Of a DNA stretch of 40,138 bases, positions 33,661 through 40,138 are shown piece after piece (position 1 is the first letter of the stretch; each line of letters opens with the position of its first letter). The notes beneath the pieces are model-generated. The model was not told the origin of the DNA. It did not search any database and saw nothing but the letters and a program-made list of their open reading frames with translations. Origin of the DNA: Rhodospirillales bacterium (lineage in GTDB: Bacteria > Pseudomonadota > Alphaproteobacteria > Acetobacterales > Acetobacteraceae). A program made the position numbers and the translations under genes. The stretch spans positions 1 to 40,138 of the forward strand of contig JANXVC010000499.1 of the NCBI GenBank assembly GCA_025351925.1, given 5' to 3'.

Positions 33661-34724
33661 ACCCGGTCGAACCCCGTCCGGCCCATCAGCACCCCTTGGC
33701 GATCGAAGAGCACAATTTCCAGCGCAATGTCCGCGCCCACCAGCGCGTCGGCCGCCGTCTGCCACGCTGCGCGGGCCACCACGTCCCCCAATGGCACCCC
33801 GGCGGCGTTGGCGGCGGCGAACGCCTCGGCCACGGTATTGGCGCCTGTAATCCGTCCTGCCAGTCCGATGTCAGTGACCAACGCTGCGAGTGCCGGAAGG
33901 TCGGCCGAGCCATGCTTCGAATGCAGGTCCAGCCGCCCCTGCGCCAGCTTGGTCATCTTGGCGACGCCGCCGGCGATGCTGACCCGGGCCACCGGGTGCC
34001 GCCGCAGGTATTTCAGCAACGCTCCCGCAAAGTCGCCCATCTCCAGCAGCGCCGTCTCCGGCAGGCCGTGCAGCGCCTGGATCGCCGCCTCCGACGCGCT
34101 GCCGGTGCTGCCGGCGACGTGGTCCAGCCCGATGGCGCGCGCGACGTCGATGCCGCGGTGGATGGTATCGATCCAGGCGGCGCAGGAATACGGCACCACG
34201 ATCCCGGTCGTGCCAAGGATCGACAGCCCGCCGACGATGCCCAGCCGGCCGTTCAGGGTCTGCGCCGCGAGCGTCTCGCCTCCGGGAATCGACAGCTCGA
34301 CGATCACGTTGGGGGTGGGGCTGACCTCGGCGAGCGCGGCGCGGATCATGGCGCGGGGCACCGGGTTGATGGCGGGTTCGCCGGGCGGGATCGGCAGGCC
34401 AGGCCGGGTCACGGTGCCGACACCCTGGCCGGCGCGGAACAGCACGCCGCTGCCGGGTGGTGCAGCCGACACGCGGGCGAACACCAACGCGCCGTGCGTC
34501 ACGTCGGGGTCGTCTCCTGCGTCCTTTATGACACCGGCCATGGCGATGCCGGGCTCCAGCGCGGTTTCGGCCAGGGTGAACGACACGCGCTGCCCACGTG
34601 GCAGGGCGATGTCCACCGGATCTGGAAAATCACCGGTCAGCAATGCGGTAAACGCAGCCTTTGCCGCCGCCGTGGCGCAGGCCCCGGTCGTCCAGCCCCG
34701 GCGCAGCGGTCGCAGCTCTTCCAC
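33627..34724 (-). CDS. cbiD: Cobalt-precorrin-5B C1-methyltransferase type enzyme (in place of CobF)
   Basis: This 365-residue enzyme matches Cbi[23 protein letters not shown] (residues 8-30), [61 protein letters not shown], and late [20 protein letters not shown]. CbiD methylates C1 and removes the two-carbon fragment in the anaerobic route; no CobF is visible here, so it very probably does the C1 step of an oxygen-dependent pathway. It is transcribed against the operon: 34-bp 3' overlap with cobM, and its ATG is 26 bp from the divergent cobB. Function is clear by family. Confidence 0.93.
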   Translation of the reverse strand: MEELRPLRRGWTTGACATAAAKAAFTALLTGDFPDPVDIALPRGQRVSFTLAETALEPGIAMAGVIKDAGDDPDVTHGALVFARVSAAPPGSGVLFRAGQGVGTVTRPGLPIPPGEPAINPVPRAMIRAALAEVSPTPNVIVELSIPGGETLAAQTLNGRLGIVGGLSILGTTGIVVPYSCAAWIDTIHRGIDVARAIGLDHVAGSTGSASEAAIQALHGLPETALLEMGDFAGALLKYLRRHPVARVSIAGGVAKMTKLAQGRLDLHSKHGSADLPALAALVTDIGLAGRITGANTVAEAFAAANAAGVPLGDVVARAAWQTAADALVGADIALEIVLFDRQGVLMGRTGFDRVHAMPPRNRRT

Positions 34725-34750
34725 CCAGCTCAGTATAGGGACGAAACGGC

Positions 34751-36067
34751 ATGACGCCGAGGGGCCTCGTGATCGGCGCGCCCAGGTCCGGGTCCGGCAA
34801 GACGACGGTCACCCTGGCGTTGCTCGCAGCATTGCGCCGCCGTGGCGTGGCGACACGGGCGGCCAAGTCCGGGCCCGACTATATCGACCCCGCCTTCCAT
34901 GCCGTCGCCAGCGGCGCGCCCGTGCTGAATTTCGATAGCTGGGCGATGCCGCCGCCGCTGCTCGACCACTTGGCGGCCGAGGCAGCTGCCGGCGCTGCGG
35001 TGCTGATCGTCGAGTCGGCCATGGGCCTGTTCGACGGCGTTGCGGGACCCGCGGGCCGCACCGGGGCGGCGGCGGACCTCGCGGCCCGGCTGCGCCTCCC
35101 GGTGCTGCTGGTGCTCGACGTGTCCGGCCAGTCGCAGACCGCCGCCGCCGTTGCCCGCGGCTTCGCCACCCATGACCCAGCCGTTGCGATATGCGGCGTC
35201 GTGCTGAACCGCGTCGGCAGCGAGCGGCACCGCCTGGGTGCCACCGTCGCCATCGAGGCGGCCGGCTTGCCGGTATTCGGCGCTTTGCCGCGTGACCCGG
35301 CGCTGACCCTGCCCGAGCGGCACCTCGGCCTGGTGCAGGCCGCCGAGCACCCAGACCTGCCGGCGCTCCTGGACCGCCTGGCCGACCGCGCCGAGCAGCA
35401 TCTGGACCTCGACGCAATCTTGCGGCACGCCGCGCCGCTCGCCGGCACCGCCCCATTCACGACAGCGTTGCCGCCGCCGGGGCAGCATATAGCGCTGGCG
35501 GCTGATGCCGCGTTCAGCTTTGTCTATGCCCACCTCATCGAGGGCTGGCGCCGCGCCGGTGCCGAGATCGCGCGCTTCTCGCCGCTCGCCGATGAGCCGC
35601 CGCCCGAGCATTGCGACGTCTGCTGGCTGCCCGGCGGCTATCCGGAGCTGCATGCTGGCCGCCTCGCCAGTGCTACGCGATTCATGGCCGGCCTGGCCCG
35701 CTTCGCCCAGACCCGCCGGGTGCACGGCGAGTGCGGCGGCTACATGGCACTGGGGCAGGGGATAGAGGACGCGTCCGGCGTGCGCCACGCCATGGCCGGT
35801 CTGCTCGGGCATGAAACCAGCTTTGCCCGCCGCAAGATGCATCTGGGCTACCGTGAGGCGACGCTGCTGACCGACTCGCCCATCGGCGCCGCGGGGATGG
35901 TAGTGCGTGGCCACGAGTTCCACTACGCCAGCACGATCGACCCTGGGGAGGACGCGCCACTGGCGGCTTTGCGGGACGCCGCCGGACATAGCCTCGGCAC
36001 GGCCGGCGGCCAGCGCGGGCGCGTCACCGGCAGCTTCTTCCACGTGATCGCTCCGGTTGATTGGTAG
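34751..36067 (+). CDS. cobB: Hydrogenobyrinic/cobyrinic acid a,c-diamide synthase
   Basis: This 438-residue glutamine-dependent enzyme amidates the a and c carboxylates. The N-terminal half has the P-loop GAPRSGSGKTTVTLALLAALR, AAKSGPDYIDPAFH, VESAMGLFDG and VVLNRVGSERH. The C-terminal half is a triad glutaminase with CWLPGGYPELHAG, the nucleophile in HGECGGYMALGQG, a conserved HLGYREAT and HEFHYAS. It makes the substrate for CobN. It follows cobM with cbiD in between on the opposite strand, so it may have its own promoter in the 26-bp divergent gap or read through. Confidence 0.96.
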   Translation: MTPRGLVIGAPRSGSGKTTVTLALLAALRRRGVATRAAKSGPDYIDPAFHAVASGAPVLNFDSWAMPPPLLDHLAAEAAAGAAVLIVESAMGLFDGVAGPAGRTGAAADLAARLRLPVLLVLDVSGQSQTAAAVARGFATHDPAVAICGVVLNRVGSERHRLGATVAIEAAGLPVFGALPRDPALTLPERHLGLVQAAEHPDLPALLDRLADRAEQHLDLDAILRHAAPLAGTAPFTTALPPPGQHIALAADAAFSFVYAHLIEGWRRAGAEIARFSPLADEPPPEHCDVCWLPGGYPELHAGRLASATRFMAGLARFAQTRRVHGECGGYMALGQGIEDASGVRHAMAGLLGHETSFARRKMHLGYREATLLTDSPIGAAGMVVRGHEFHYASTIDPGEDAPLAALRDAAGHSLGTAGGQRGRVTGSFFHVIAPVDW

Positions 36068-36095
36068 CGTCCAGCCCCATTCCGCTTCCCTTGTC

Positions 36096-36121
36096 GGAAA
36101 CCCTGCGGAAAGACCGGCGTT
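36096..36121 (+). promoter_or_regulatory. EcfG-like general stress promoter for the DUF883 gene
   Basis: GGAAA (36096-36100) and CGTT (36118-36121) are separated by 17 bases, close to the alphaproteobacterial EcfG consensus GGAAC-N16/17-CGTT (one mismatch in the -35). Transcription would start near 36128, giving a short leader with AGGAG before the ATG at 36150. DUF883 genes are often stress induced, which agrees. Confidence 0.5.
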
Positions 36122-36149
36122 GTGCCCCATCATCACAGGAGACACGGCA

Positions 36150-36419
36150 ATGGCGGCTTCAGACACCTTTAATGACGTAGCGCAGGACGCCAAGGAGCAG
36201 ATCGCGCAGCTTCGCGCCCAAGTGCAGACGCTGATGTCAGAGCGCGTGACGCCGGCGCTGGCCAATGCGGCAGGAACGGCTGAGGAATACGCCCGCCAAG
36301 CGAAGGACATGGCGTCCGACCAGACCGAGATGCTGTCCGACCAGGTGCGCGAGTCGCCGATCGTCGCGATCCTCATCGCGGCCGGTGCGGGCTACCTGCT
36401 CGGCCGTATCGCGCGCTAG
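36150..36419 (+). CDS. DUF883 (ElaB/YqjD-like) membrane-anchored protein
   Basis: This 89-residue protein has an amphipathic, coiled-coil-prone N-terminal part (about residues 1-65, with heptad-like Gln/Glu/Ala repeats) and one C-terminal membrane helix (SPIVAILIAAGAGYLLGRI). That layout is that of ElaB/YqjD proteins, tail-anchored inner-membrane proteins linked to stationary-phase stress in enterobacteria, where YqjD binds ribosomes. The ATG at 36150 has AGGAG upstream; longer in-frame starts run into cobB. It is followed four bases later by the holin-like gene, an arrangement like yqjD-yqjE. An EcfG-like promoter precedes it. Confidence 0.85.
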   Translation: MAASDTFNDVAQDAKEQIAQLRAQVQTLMSERVTPALANAAGTAEEYARQAKDMASDQTEMLSDQVRESPIVAILIAAGAGYLLGRIAR

Positions 36420-36423
36420 GCCG

Positions 36424-36882
36424 ATGCGCACGGTAGAACTCGCCAAGGTAGCGGCTTCGGCGGAGGCGCTTCGTCTTCGCCGCGTCGCGCACCGCCAGGG
36501 CATGCGCGCTGCCTATGGCGCGGGCGCCGGCGTGTTTGCGATCGCCATCTTCGTTCTGCTGCACGTGGTGGCGTATAATGCCATGGTGCCGCGTCTGTCA
36601 CCGCTGGTCGCCAGTCTTATCTTGCTGGCGTTTGACGTTGTGGTCGCGGCGGTCCTCGGCTACCTCGCGCTGAGCAACAAGCCTGACTCGGTTGAGGACG
36701 AGGCGAAGATGATTCGCCAGCAGGCGATCGTGGAATTGCGGAAGTCGATGACCGTCATGGCTTTGGCTGGCGAGGCGACCGGCATGATGCTGCGACGTCC
36801 GCGTAGTGTGACAGTCGTGAAGCCGCGCGGCACGGTCCGGGTCGCCGGAGAGCTGGCGGCAAGGCTGCTGGCGCGCCGTTAG
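36424..36882 (+). CDS. Small membrane protein, DUF1469/YqjE (holin-superfamily)-like
   Basis: This 152-residue protein has two membrane helices (about residues 33-53 and 61-83), a cytoplasmic basic N terminus and a long soluble C terminus rich in basic residues. The size, the two helices and the position after a DUF883 gene resemble YqjE/DUF1469, a family grouped with phage holins in databases by topology. There is no phage context, so lysis is unlikely; a role with the DUF883 protein in envelope stress is a guess. It is probably cotranscribed with the DUF883 gene. Confidence 0.68.
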   Translation: MRTVELAKVAASAEALRLRRVAHRQGMRAAYGAGAGVFAIAIFVLLHVVAYNAMVPRLSPLVASLILLAFDVVVAAVLGYLALSNKPDSVEDEAKMIRQQAIVELRKSMTVMALAGEATGMMLRRPRSVTVVKPRGTVRVAGELAARLLARR

Positions 36883-36892
36883 GACATCGCCT

Positions 36893-36929
36893 ATAGGCCG
36901 GATGCCTTAATCAAGGACATTCGGCCTAT
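36893..36929 (+). promoter_or_regulatory. Hairpin over the ribosome site and start codon of the hydrolase gene
   Basis: ATAGGCCG (36893-36900) pairs with CGGCCTAT (36922-36929), then GATG, CCTT pair with CATT (with one G-T pair) and AAGG, around an AATC loop with one bulged A (36917). This gives 16 pairs. AAGGA (36913-36917) and the ATG at 36928 are inside the structure. It could block translation until melted, or end transcription of the upstream gene; no T-run follows. Confidence 0.45.
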
Positions 36930-37935
36930 GTCTTCTAATGCTGAACCAGCCGTTATAGTCCGCCGCCAGGGGCGGATCGGGCGTCTTACGATAAATCGGC
37001 CCAAAGCGCTCAATGCCGTCGATCACGACATGCTGCGGATCATCCGCGCCGAGCTTGATCGGTGGCGAGACGACCCCTTTATCCACGCCGTCGTGATTGA
37101 AGGCGCTGGCGACCGTGCATTCTGTGTCGGAGGCGACATCCGCCAAGTAAGGGCGCTGGCGCTTGCTGGCCAATTTGCTGAGATCGATGCATTTTTTGCT
37201 GATGAGTATTCGCTCAACCTGGCGATCGCACGCTACCCAAAGCCCTACATCGCGCTGATTGACGGCGCGTGCATGGGAGGGGGCATGGGCCTGTCGATCC
37301 ATGGCAGCATGAGGGTCGTAACCGACTCCGCATCGTTGGCGATGCCTGAGACCGGCATAGGATTCTTCCCCGATGTCGGGGCAAGTTTTTTTCTCCCGCG
37401 CCTGCGTCCGAATTATGGCATGTACTTGGCCTTAACCGGAGCCCGAGCCAGCGGCGCTGACGCGGCCTACCTAGGTCTTGCGACCCACTACGTATTACGT
37501 GACCGAATGACAAACCTTGCAGATGCGGTCGCAGAGAACGGGCCGGCTGTGCTGACCGAGGCCGCAGTGCCGCCACCGCCAGGCGTGATGCCTGGCCTCT
37601 CTGAAGCCGTACGCATTTTTGATGCCGGCAGCGTCATGGAGATTATCGAACGCCTCGTGGCGCTGGACACTCAGTGGGCACGGGACACCTTGAAGGCGCT
37701 GCGAGCGATGTCGCCGACCGCTACCTTATGGGCGTTTGAGCTGATGCGGCGCGGCGCTGGGCGCACATTAGAACAATGTCTAGCAGCCGAGTTGTTAATG
37801 GCCCGGCATGCAACGCGGCACCCGGATTTCGCAGAGGGCGTGCGCGCGATGGTCATCGACAAGGACCGTATGCCGCATTGGTCTCCGGCACGACTTGAGG
37901 ATGTTGATCCGGCTACGGTTGCAGGGCTGTTCTGA
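36928..37935 (+). CDS. Enoyl-CoA hydratase/isomerase family, 3-hydroxyisobutyryl-CoA hydrolase-like
   Basis: This 335-residue crotonase-fold enzyme is of the length of 3-hydroxyisobutyryl-CoA hydrolases (valine degradation). It has RLTINRPKALNAVDHDM, the oxyanion region EGAGDRAFCVGGDIRQV, DGACMGGGMGLSIHG (about residues 112-126), and MPETGIGFFPDVGASFFLPRL (about 151-171), whose Glu and Asp positions match the hydrolase group. The C-terminal half has the extra helices of that group. Base use is clearly less GC-rich than in neighbouring genes, hinting at transfer or relaxed selection. It is a single gene; the start codon is in a strong hairpin. Its end is convergent with coxL. Confidence 0.83.
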   Translation: MSSNAEPAVIVRRQGRIGRLTINRPKALNAVDHDMLRIIRAELDRWRDDPFIHAVVIEGAGDRAFCVGGDIRQVRALALAGQFAEIDAFFADEYSLNLAIARYPKPYIALIDGACMGGGMGLSIHGSMRVVTDSASLAMPETGIGFFPDVGASFFLPRLRPNYGMYLALTGARASGADAAYLGLATHYVLRDRMTNLADAVAENGPAVLTEAAVPPPPGVMPGLSEAVRIFDAGSVMEIIERLVALDTQWARDTLKALRAMSPTATLWAFELMRRGAGRTLEQCLAAELLMARHATRHPDFAEGVRAMVIDKDRMPHWSPARLEDVDPATVAGLF

Positions 37936-37983
37936 TAGCCTTGCGGCCGGCCAGATAATTAGGCCAGCAGGGGTGGACGAAGA

Positions 37984-38007
37984 GGGCAGGACAAGGCAGT
38001 CCTGCCC
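37984..38007. terminator. Perfect hairpin between convergent hydrolase and coxL-type genes, probable bidirectional terminator
   Basis: GGGCAGGAC (37984-37992) pairs perfectly over 9 bp with GTCCTGCCC (37999-38007) around a 6-base loop. It is the only strong structure between the two stops (37935 and 38018). No clear T-run follows on either strand, so Rho-independent activity is uncertain. Confidence 0.5.
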
Positions 38008-38017
38008 CCAACCTACA

Positions 38018-40138
38018 TTAGGCGGCGCGGTTCATGTGGATCGCCTTCCACACCTTCTCCGGCGTCGCCGGCATGTCGATGCTTTTCACGCCGGAGTCAG
38101 CCAGCGCATCGACGATCGCGTTGATCACCGCCGGCGGACTGCCGACCGCGCCAGCCTCACCCGCGCCCTTCACGCCCAGCGGGTTGGTGGTGCATGGCAC
38201 CTCGATCAGATCCACCTCAATGTCCGGCAGGTCGGATGCACGCGGCAGCGCATAGTCCATGAAGCTGCCCGACAGCAGCTGACCGGACTGCGGGTCATAG
38301 GCCGTCTGCTCCAGCACCGCCTGGCCGAAGCCCTGCGCCACGCCGCCATGCACCTGGCCGCGCACGATCATCGGGTTCACCGCCTTGCCCACGTCGTCGC
38401 AAACGATGTAGCGCAGCACCGCGATCATGCCGGTATCAGGATCAATCTCGACCTCGGCCATATGGCAGCCGTTCGGGAAGGTGTGCACGTCGATCTTGGC
38501 GACCTCCGCCGCATCGAGCGTCGTAGCCTCCTGTCCGCCTGCCTTCCGCGCACGCTGGGCCGCAGCGAGCTCCATGATATCCAGCCCGCGATCGGTCCCT
38601 GTGACGCTGAACCGCCCAGCCGAGAACTCGATGTCGGCAACCGCCGCCTCCAACGCCTCGGACGCCGCCTTCTTGCCCTTTTCGATGACGCTCGCTGCGG
38701 TGACCAGGATAGCCTGGCCTTCGGAGTACAGGCTGCGCGCCCCGCCCGTGCCGCCGCCAGTCGGGATGCTGTCGGTGTCGCCCTGCTTGATCCGGATCTT
38801 GTCGCCGTCGATGCCGAGTTGATCGACCGTCAGCTGGACATAGGCGGTCTCGTGCCCCTGGCCGGTGCTCTGCGTTCCAACAAACACATCGATGAAGCCG
38901 TCATCGGCGAACCGGATCTCTGCCCGCTCGCTCGGAGAACCGCCGGTCGCCTCGAGATAGTACGACATCCCGATGCCGCGCTTCATCCCGCGACGCGCGC
39001 TGCTCGCCCGGCGCCCTTCGAAGCCGGCCCAGTCGATCTTCTCCAACGCCGCATCCAGCACGCGCTCGAAGTCACCGCTGTCATAGGTCTGTTGCATCGC
39101 CGTCAGATAGGGCATGGCGCTGGGCTTCACCATGTTGCGGCGGCGGATTTCGATCCGGTCGATCCCAACCTCGGCCGCCGCGGCGTCGATCAGCCGCTCG
39201 ACCAGGTAGTTGCTCTCGGGCCGGCCGGCGCCGCGATAGGCGTCCACTGGGACGGTATGGGTGAACACGCCGATGACGTTCGCGTAGATCGCCTGAAAAT
39301 TATACACGCTGGCCAGCACCTTGGTGCCCGCCATGGTCGGGATGAACGGGGCGAAGTTGGACAGGTAGGCACCCATATTCGCGACATTGCGGGCGCGTAG
39401 CGCCAAGAAATGCCCGTCCTTGTCGAGCGCAATCTCGCCTTGGGTGATGTTGTCGCGGCCATGCGTATCGCACAGGAACGCCTCGCTGCGCTCGCTGGCC
39501 CACTTCACCGGACGGCCGAGGCGCCGGGCCGCATAACAGGTCAGCACGTGCTCGGCATACAAAAAGAGCTTCATGCCGAAGCCGCCGCCGACGTCGGGCG
39601 TCACGACCCGGAAGCGCTCCTCCGGCACCTTGAACACCGCCTGGGCCAGCATCGACTTGATGGTCCAGCCGCCCTGCGTGTTGGTGTAGAGCGTCCAGCG
39701 CTCGGAGGCAGCGTCATACTCGGCCACCGCCGCCCGGGCCTCCATCGAGGCCACGACGACCCGGTTGTTCACCACCGTCAGCCGGGTGACATGAGCGGCC
39801 TCGGCGAACAGCGCCTCGGTCCGAGCCTTGTCGCCCGTCTCCCAATCGAAGCACACGTTGCCCGGTGCCTGCGGCCATACTGCCGCCGCGTCGCCATCAA
39901 GCGTCGCACCGAGATCGGTGCTGCTGGGCAGCAGGTCGTAGTCAATCATGACCGCCTCGGCCGCGTCGCGGGCCGCCTGATGGGTCTCGGCCACAATGAA
40001 TGCGACGGGATCGCCGACGTGGCGCACCTCGCTTTCGGCCAGCGCCAGATGCGGCACATCCGCCCGGGGCGAGCCGTCACGGTTCTTGAGAGGAATGGCG
40101 CAGGGCAGGCCGCCGACACCGTCCGCAACCAGGTCAGC
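38018..40138 (-). CDS. Form II CoxL-like molybdopterin-binding subunit (CO dehydrogenase/xanthine dehydrogenase family), 5' end cut
   Basis: About 706 residues are visible; the reading frame is open to the right edge, so the N terminus is missing (about 80-100 residues of a roughly 780-residue family). It binds the molybdenum-cytosine dinucleotide cofactor and oxidises a substrate in a complex with FAD and [2Fe-2S] subunits. It has SMEARAAVAEYD, DVGGGFGMKLFLYAEH, the loop VDAYRGAGRPESNYLVE, GTQSTGQGHETAY, and the catalytic-Glu motif GVKGAGEAGAVGSPPA. The AYRGAGR loop marks form II, which differs from the AYxCSFR of true CO dehydrogenases, so the substrate may not be CO. Partner subunits would lie to the right. 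Confidence 0.9.
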   Translation of the reverse strand, partial: ADLVADGVGGLPCAIPLKNRDGSPRADVPHLALAESEVRHVGDPVAFIVAETHQAARDAAEAVMIDYDLLPSSTDLGATLDGDAAAVWPQAPGNVCFDWETGDKARTEALFAEAAHVTRLTVVNNRVVVASMEARAAVAEYDAASERWTLYTNTQGGWTIKSMLAQAVFKVPEERFRVVTPDVGGGFGMKLFLYAEHVLTCYAARRLGRPVKWASERSEAFLCDTHGRDNITQGEIALDKDGHFLALRARNVANMGAYLSNFAPFIPTMAGTKVLASVYNFQAIYANVIGVFTHTVPVDAYRGAGRPESNYLVERLIDAAAAEVGIDRIEIRRRNMVKPSAMPYLTAMQQTYDSGDFERVLDAALEKIDWAGFEGRRASSARRGMKRGIGMSYYLEATGGSPSERAEIRFADDGFIDVFVGTQSTGQGHETAYVQLTVDQLGIDGDKIRIKQGDTDSIPTGGGTGGARSLYSEGQAILVTAASVIEKGKKAASEALEAAVADIEFSAGRFSVTGTDRGLDIMELAAAQRARKAGGQEATTLDAAEVAKIDVHTFPNGCHMAEVEIDPDTGMIAVLRYIVCDDVGKAVNPMIVRGQVHGGVAQGFGQAVLEQTAYDPQSGQLLSGSFMDYALPRASDLPDIEVDLIEVPCTTNPLGVKGAGEAGAVGSPPAVINAIVDALADSGVKSIDMPATPEKVWKAIHMNRAA

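Noticed and set aside
34730-36376. 548-codon minus-strand frame opposite cobB
   Set aside because: No recognisable domain, antisense to the fully supported cobB.
36424-36882. Phage holin and so a prophage remnant
   Set aside because: Topology only; neighbours are a DUF883 gene and metabolic genes, with no phage genes or attachment sites.
1-40138. tRNA, rRNA, CRISPR arrays or insertion sequences
   Set aside because: No cloverleaf with CCA end, no regularly spaced repeats, no transposase-like frame or terminal inverted repeats were seen.

Overview
The window is about 40 kb of GC-rich chromosomal DNA with tightly packed, often overlapping genes and frequent GTG/TTG starts. It looks alphaproteobacterial: an aerobic-type cob gene set, an EcfG-like stress promoter, an RpoH-like promoter and a form II CoxL homologue. 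Rhodospirillales/Acetobacteraceae is my best guess, inferred from gene content only. I see no rRNA, tRNA, CRISPR array, insertion sequence or prophage, and no transcription-factor gene.

Region 1 (1-6863) is the left-cut part of an aryl-polyene-like (xanthomonadin/APE-type) locus. One minus-strand operon starts near 6110 and encodes an acyl carrier protein, an AMP-dependent acyl/aryl ligase, a hot-dog dehydratase, an LpxL-like acyltransferase, a LolA-like protein, an MMPL exporter and the start of a beta-ketoacyl synthase. A divergent COG4648-like membrane protein lies opposite. The order matches APE clusters: acyl chains are built on ACP, transferred to a lipid and exported to the outer membrane.

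Region 2 (6850-17714) is mixed. It holds a lipoprotein, a CysG/CobA-type uroporphyrinogen methyltransferase with a vestigial N-terminal domain coupled to a TrpD-like protein, a short LOV photoreceptor, a cytochrome P450 divergent from a Rieske oxygenase, an ABC exporter, SerA, and a ClpP-family protease with a heat-shock-like promoter.

Region 3 (17749-36067) is a nearly complete aerobic cobalamin locus. The leftward operon cobU-cobO-cobQ and the pair cobC/cbiB handle the late steps (adenosylation, amidation, nucleotide-loop assembly). Divergent from cobU, an AdoCbl riboswitch precedes the operon DUF1636-cobW-cobN-cobG-cobH-cobI-cobJ-cobL-cobE-cobM, followed by cobB. cobK and cbiD are inserted in the opposite orientation. 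CbiD stands in for CobF, so the pathway is the CobG (oxygen-dependent) route with an anaerobic-type C1 methyltransferase. cobS, cobT, cobF, bluB and cobV are not in the window. The methyltransferase at 8450 supplies precorrin-2 to this pathway.

Region 4 (36068-40138) holds a DUF883/holin-like pair behind a probable EcfG promoter, a lower-GC 3-hydroxyisobutyryl-CoA hydrolase-like gene whose start codon lies inside a strong hairpin, and the right-cut large subunit of a form II CO dehydrogenase/xanthine dehydrogenase-type molybdoenzyme.

The points most worth a second look are: the extra three-way-junction RNA and short upstream ORF between the B12 riboswitch and its first gene, the degenerate CysG domain, the inverted cobK/cbiD genes with identical 34-bp overlaps, the hairpin on the hydrolase start, and the three promoter predictions.
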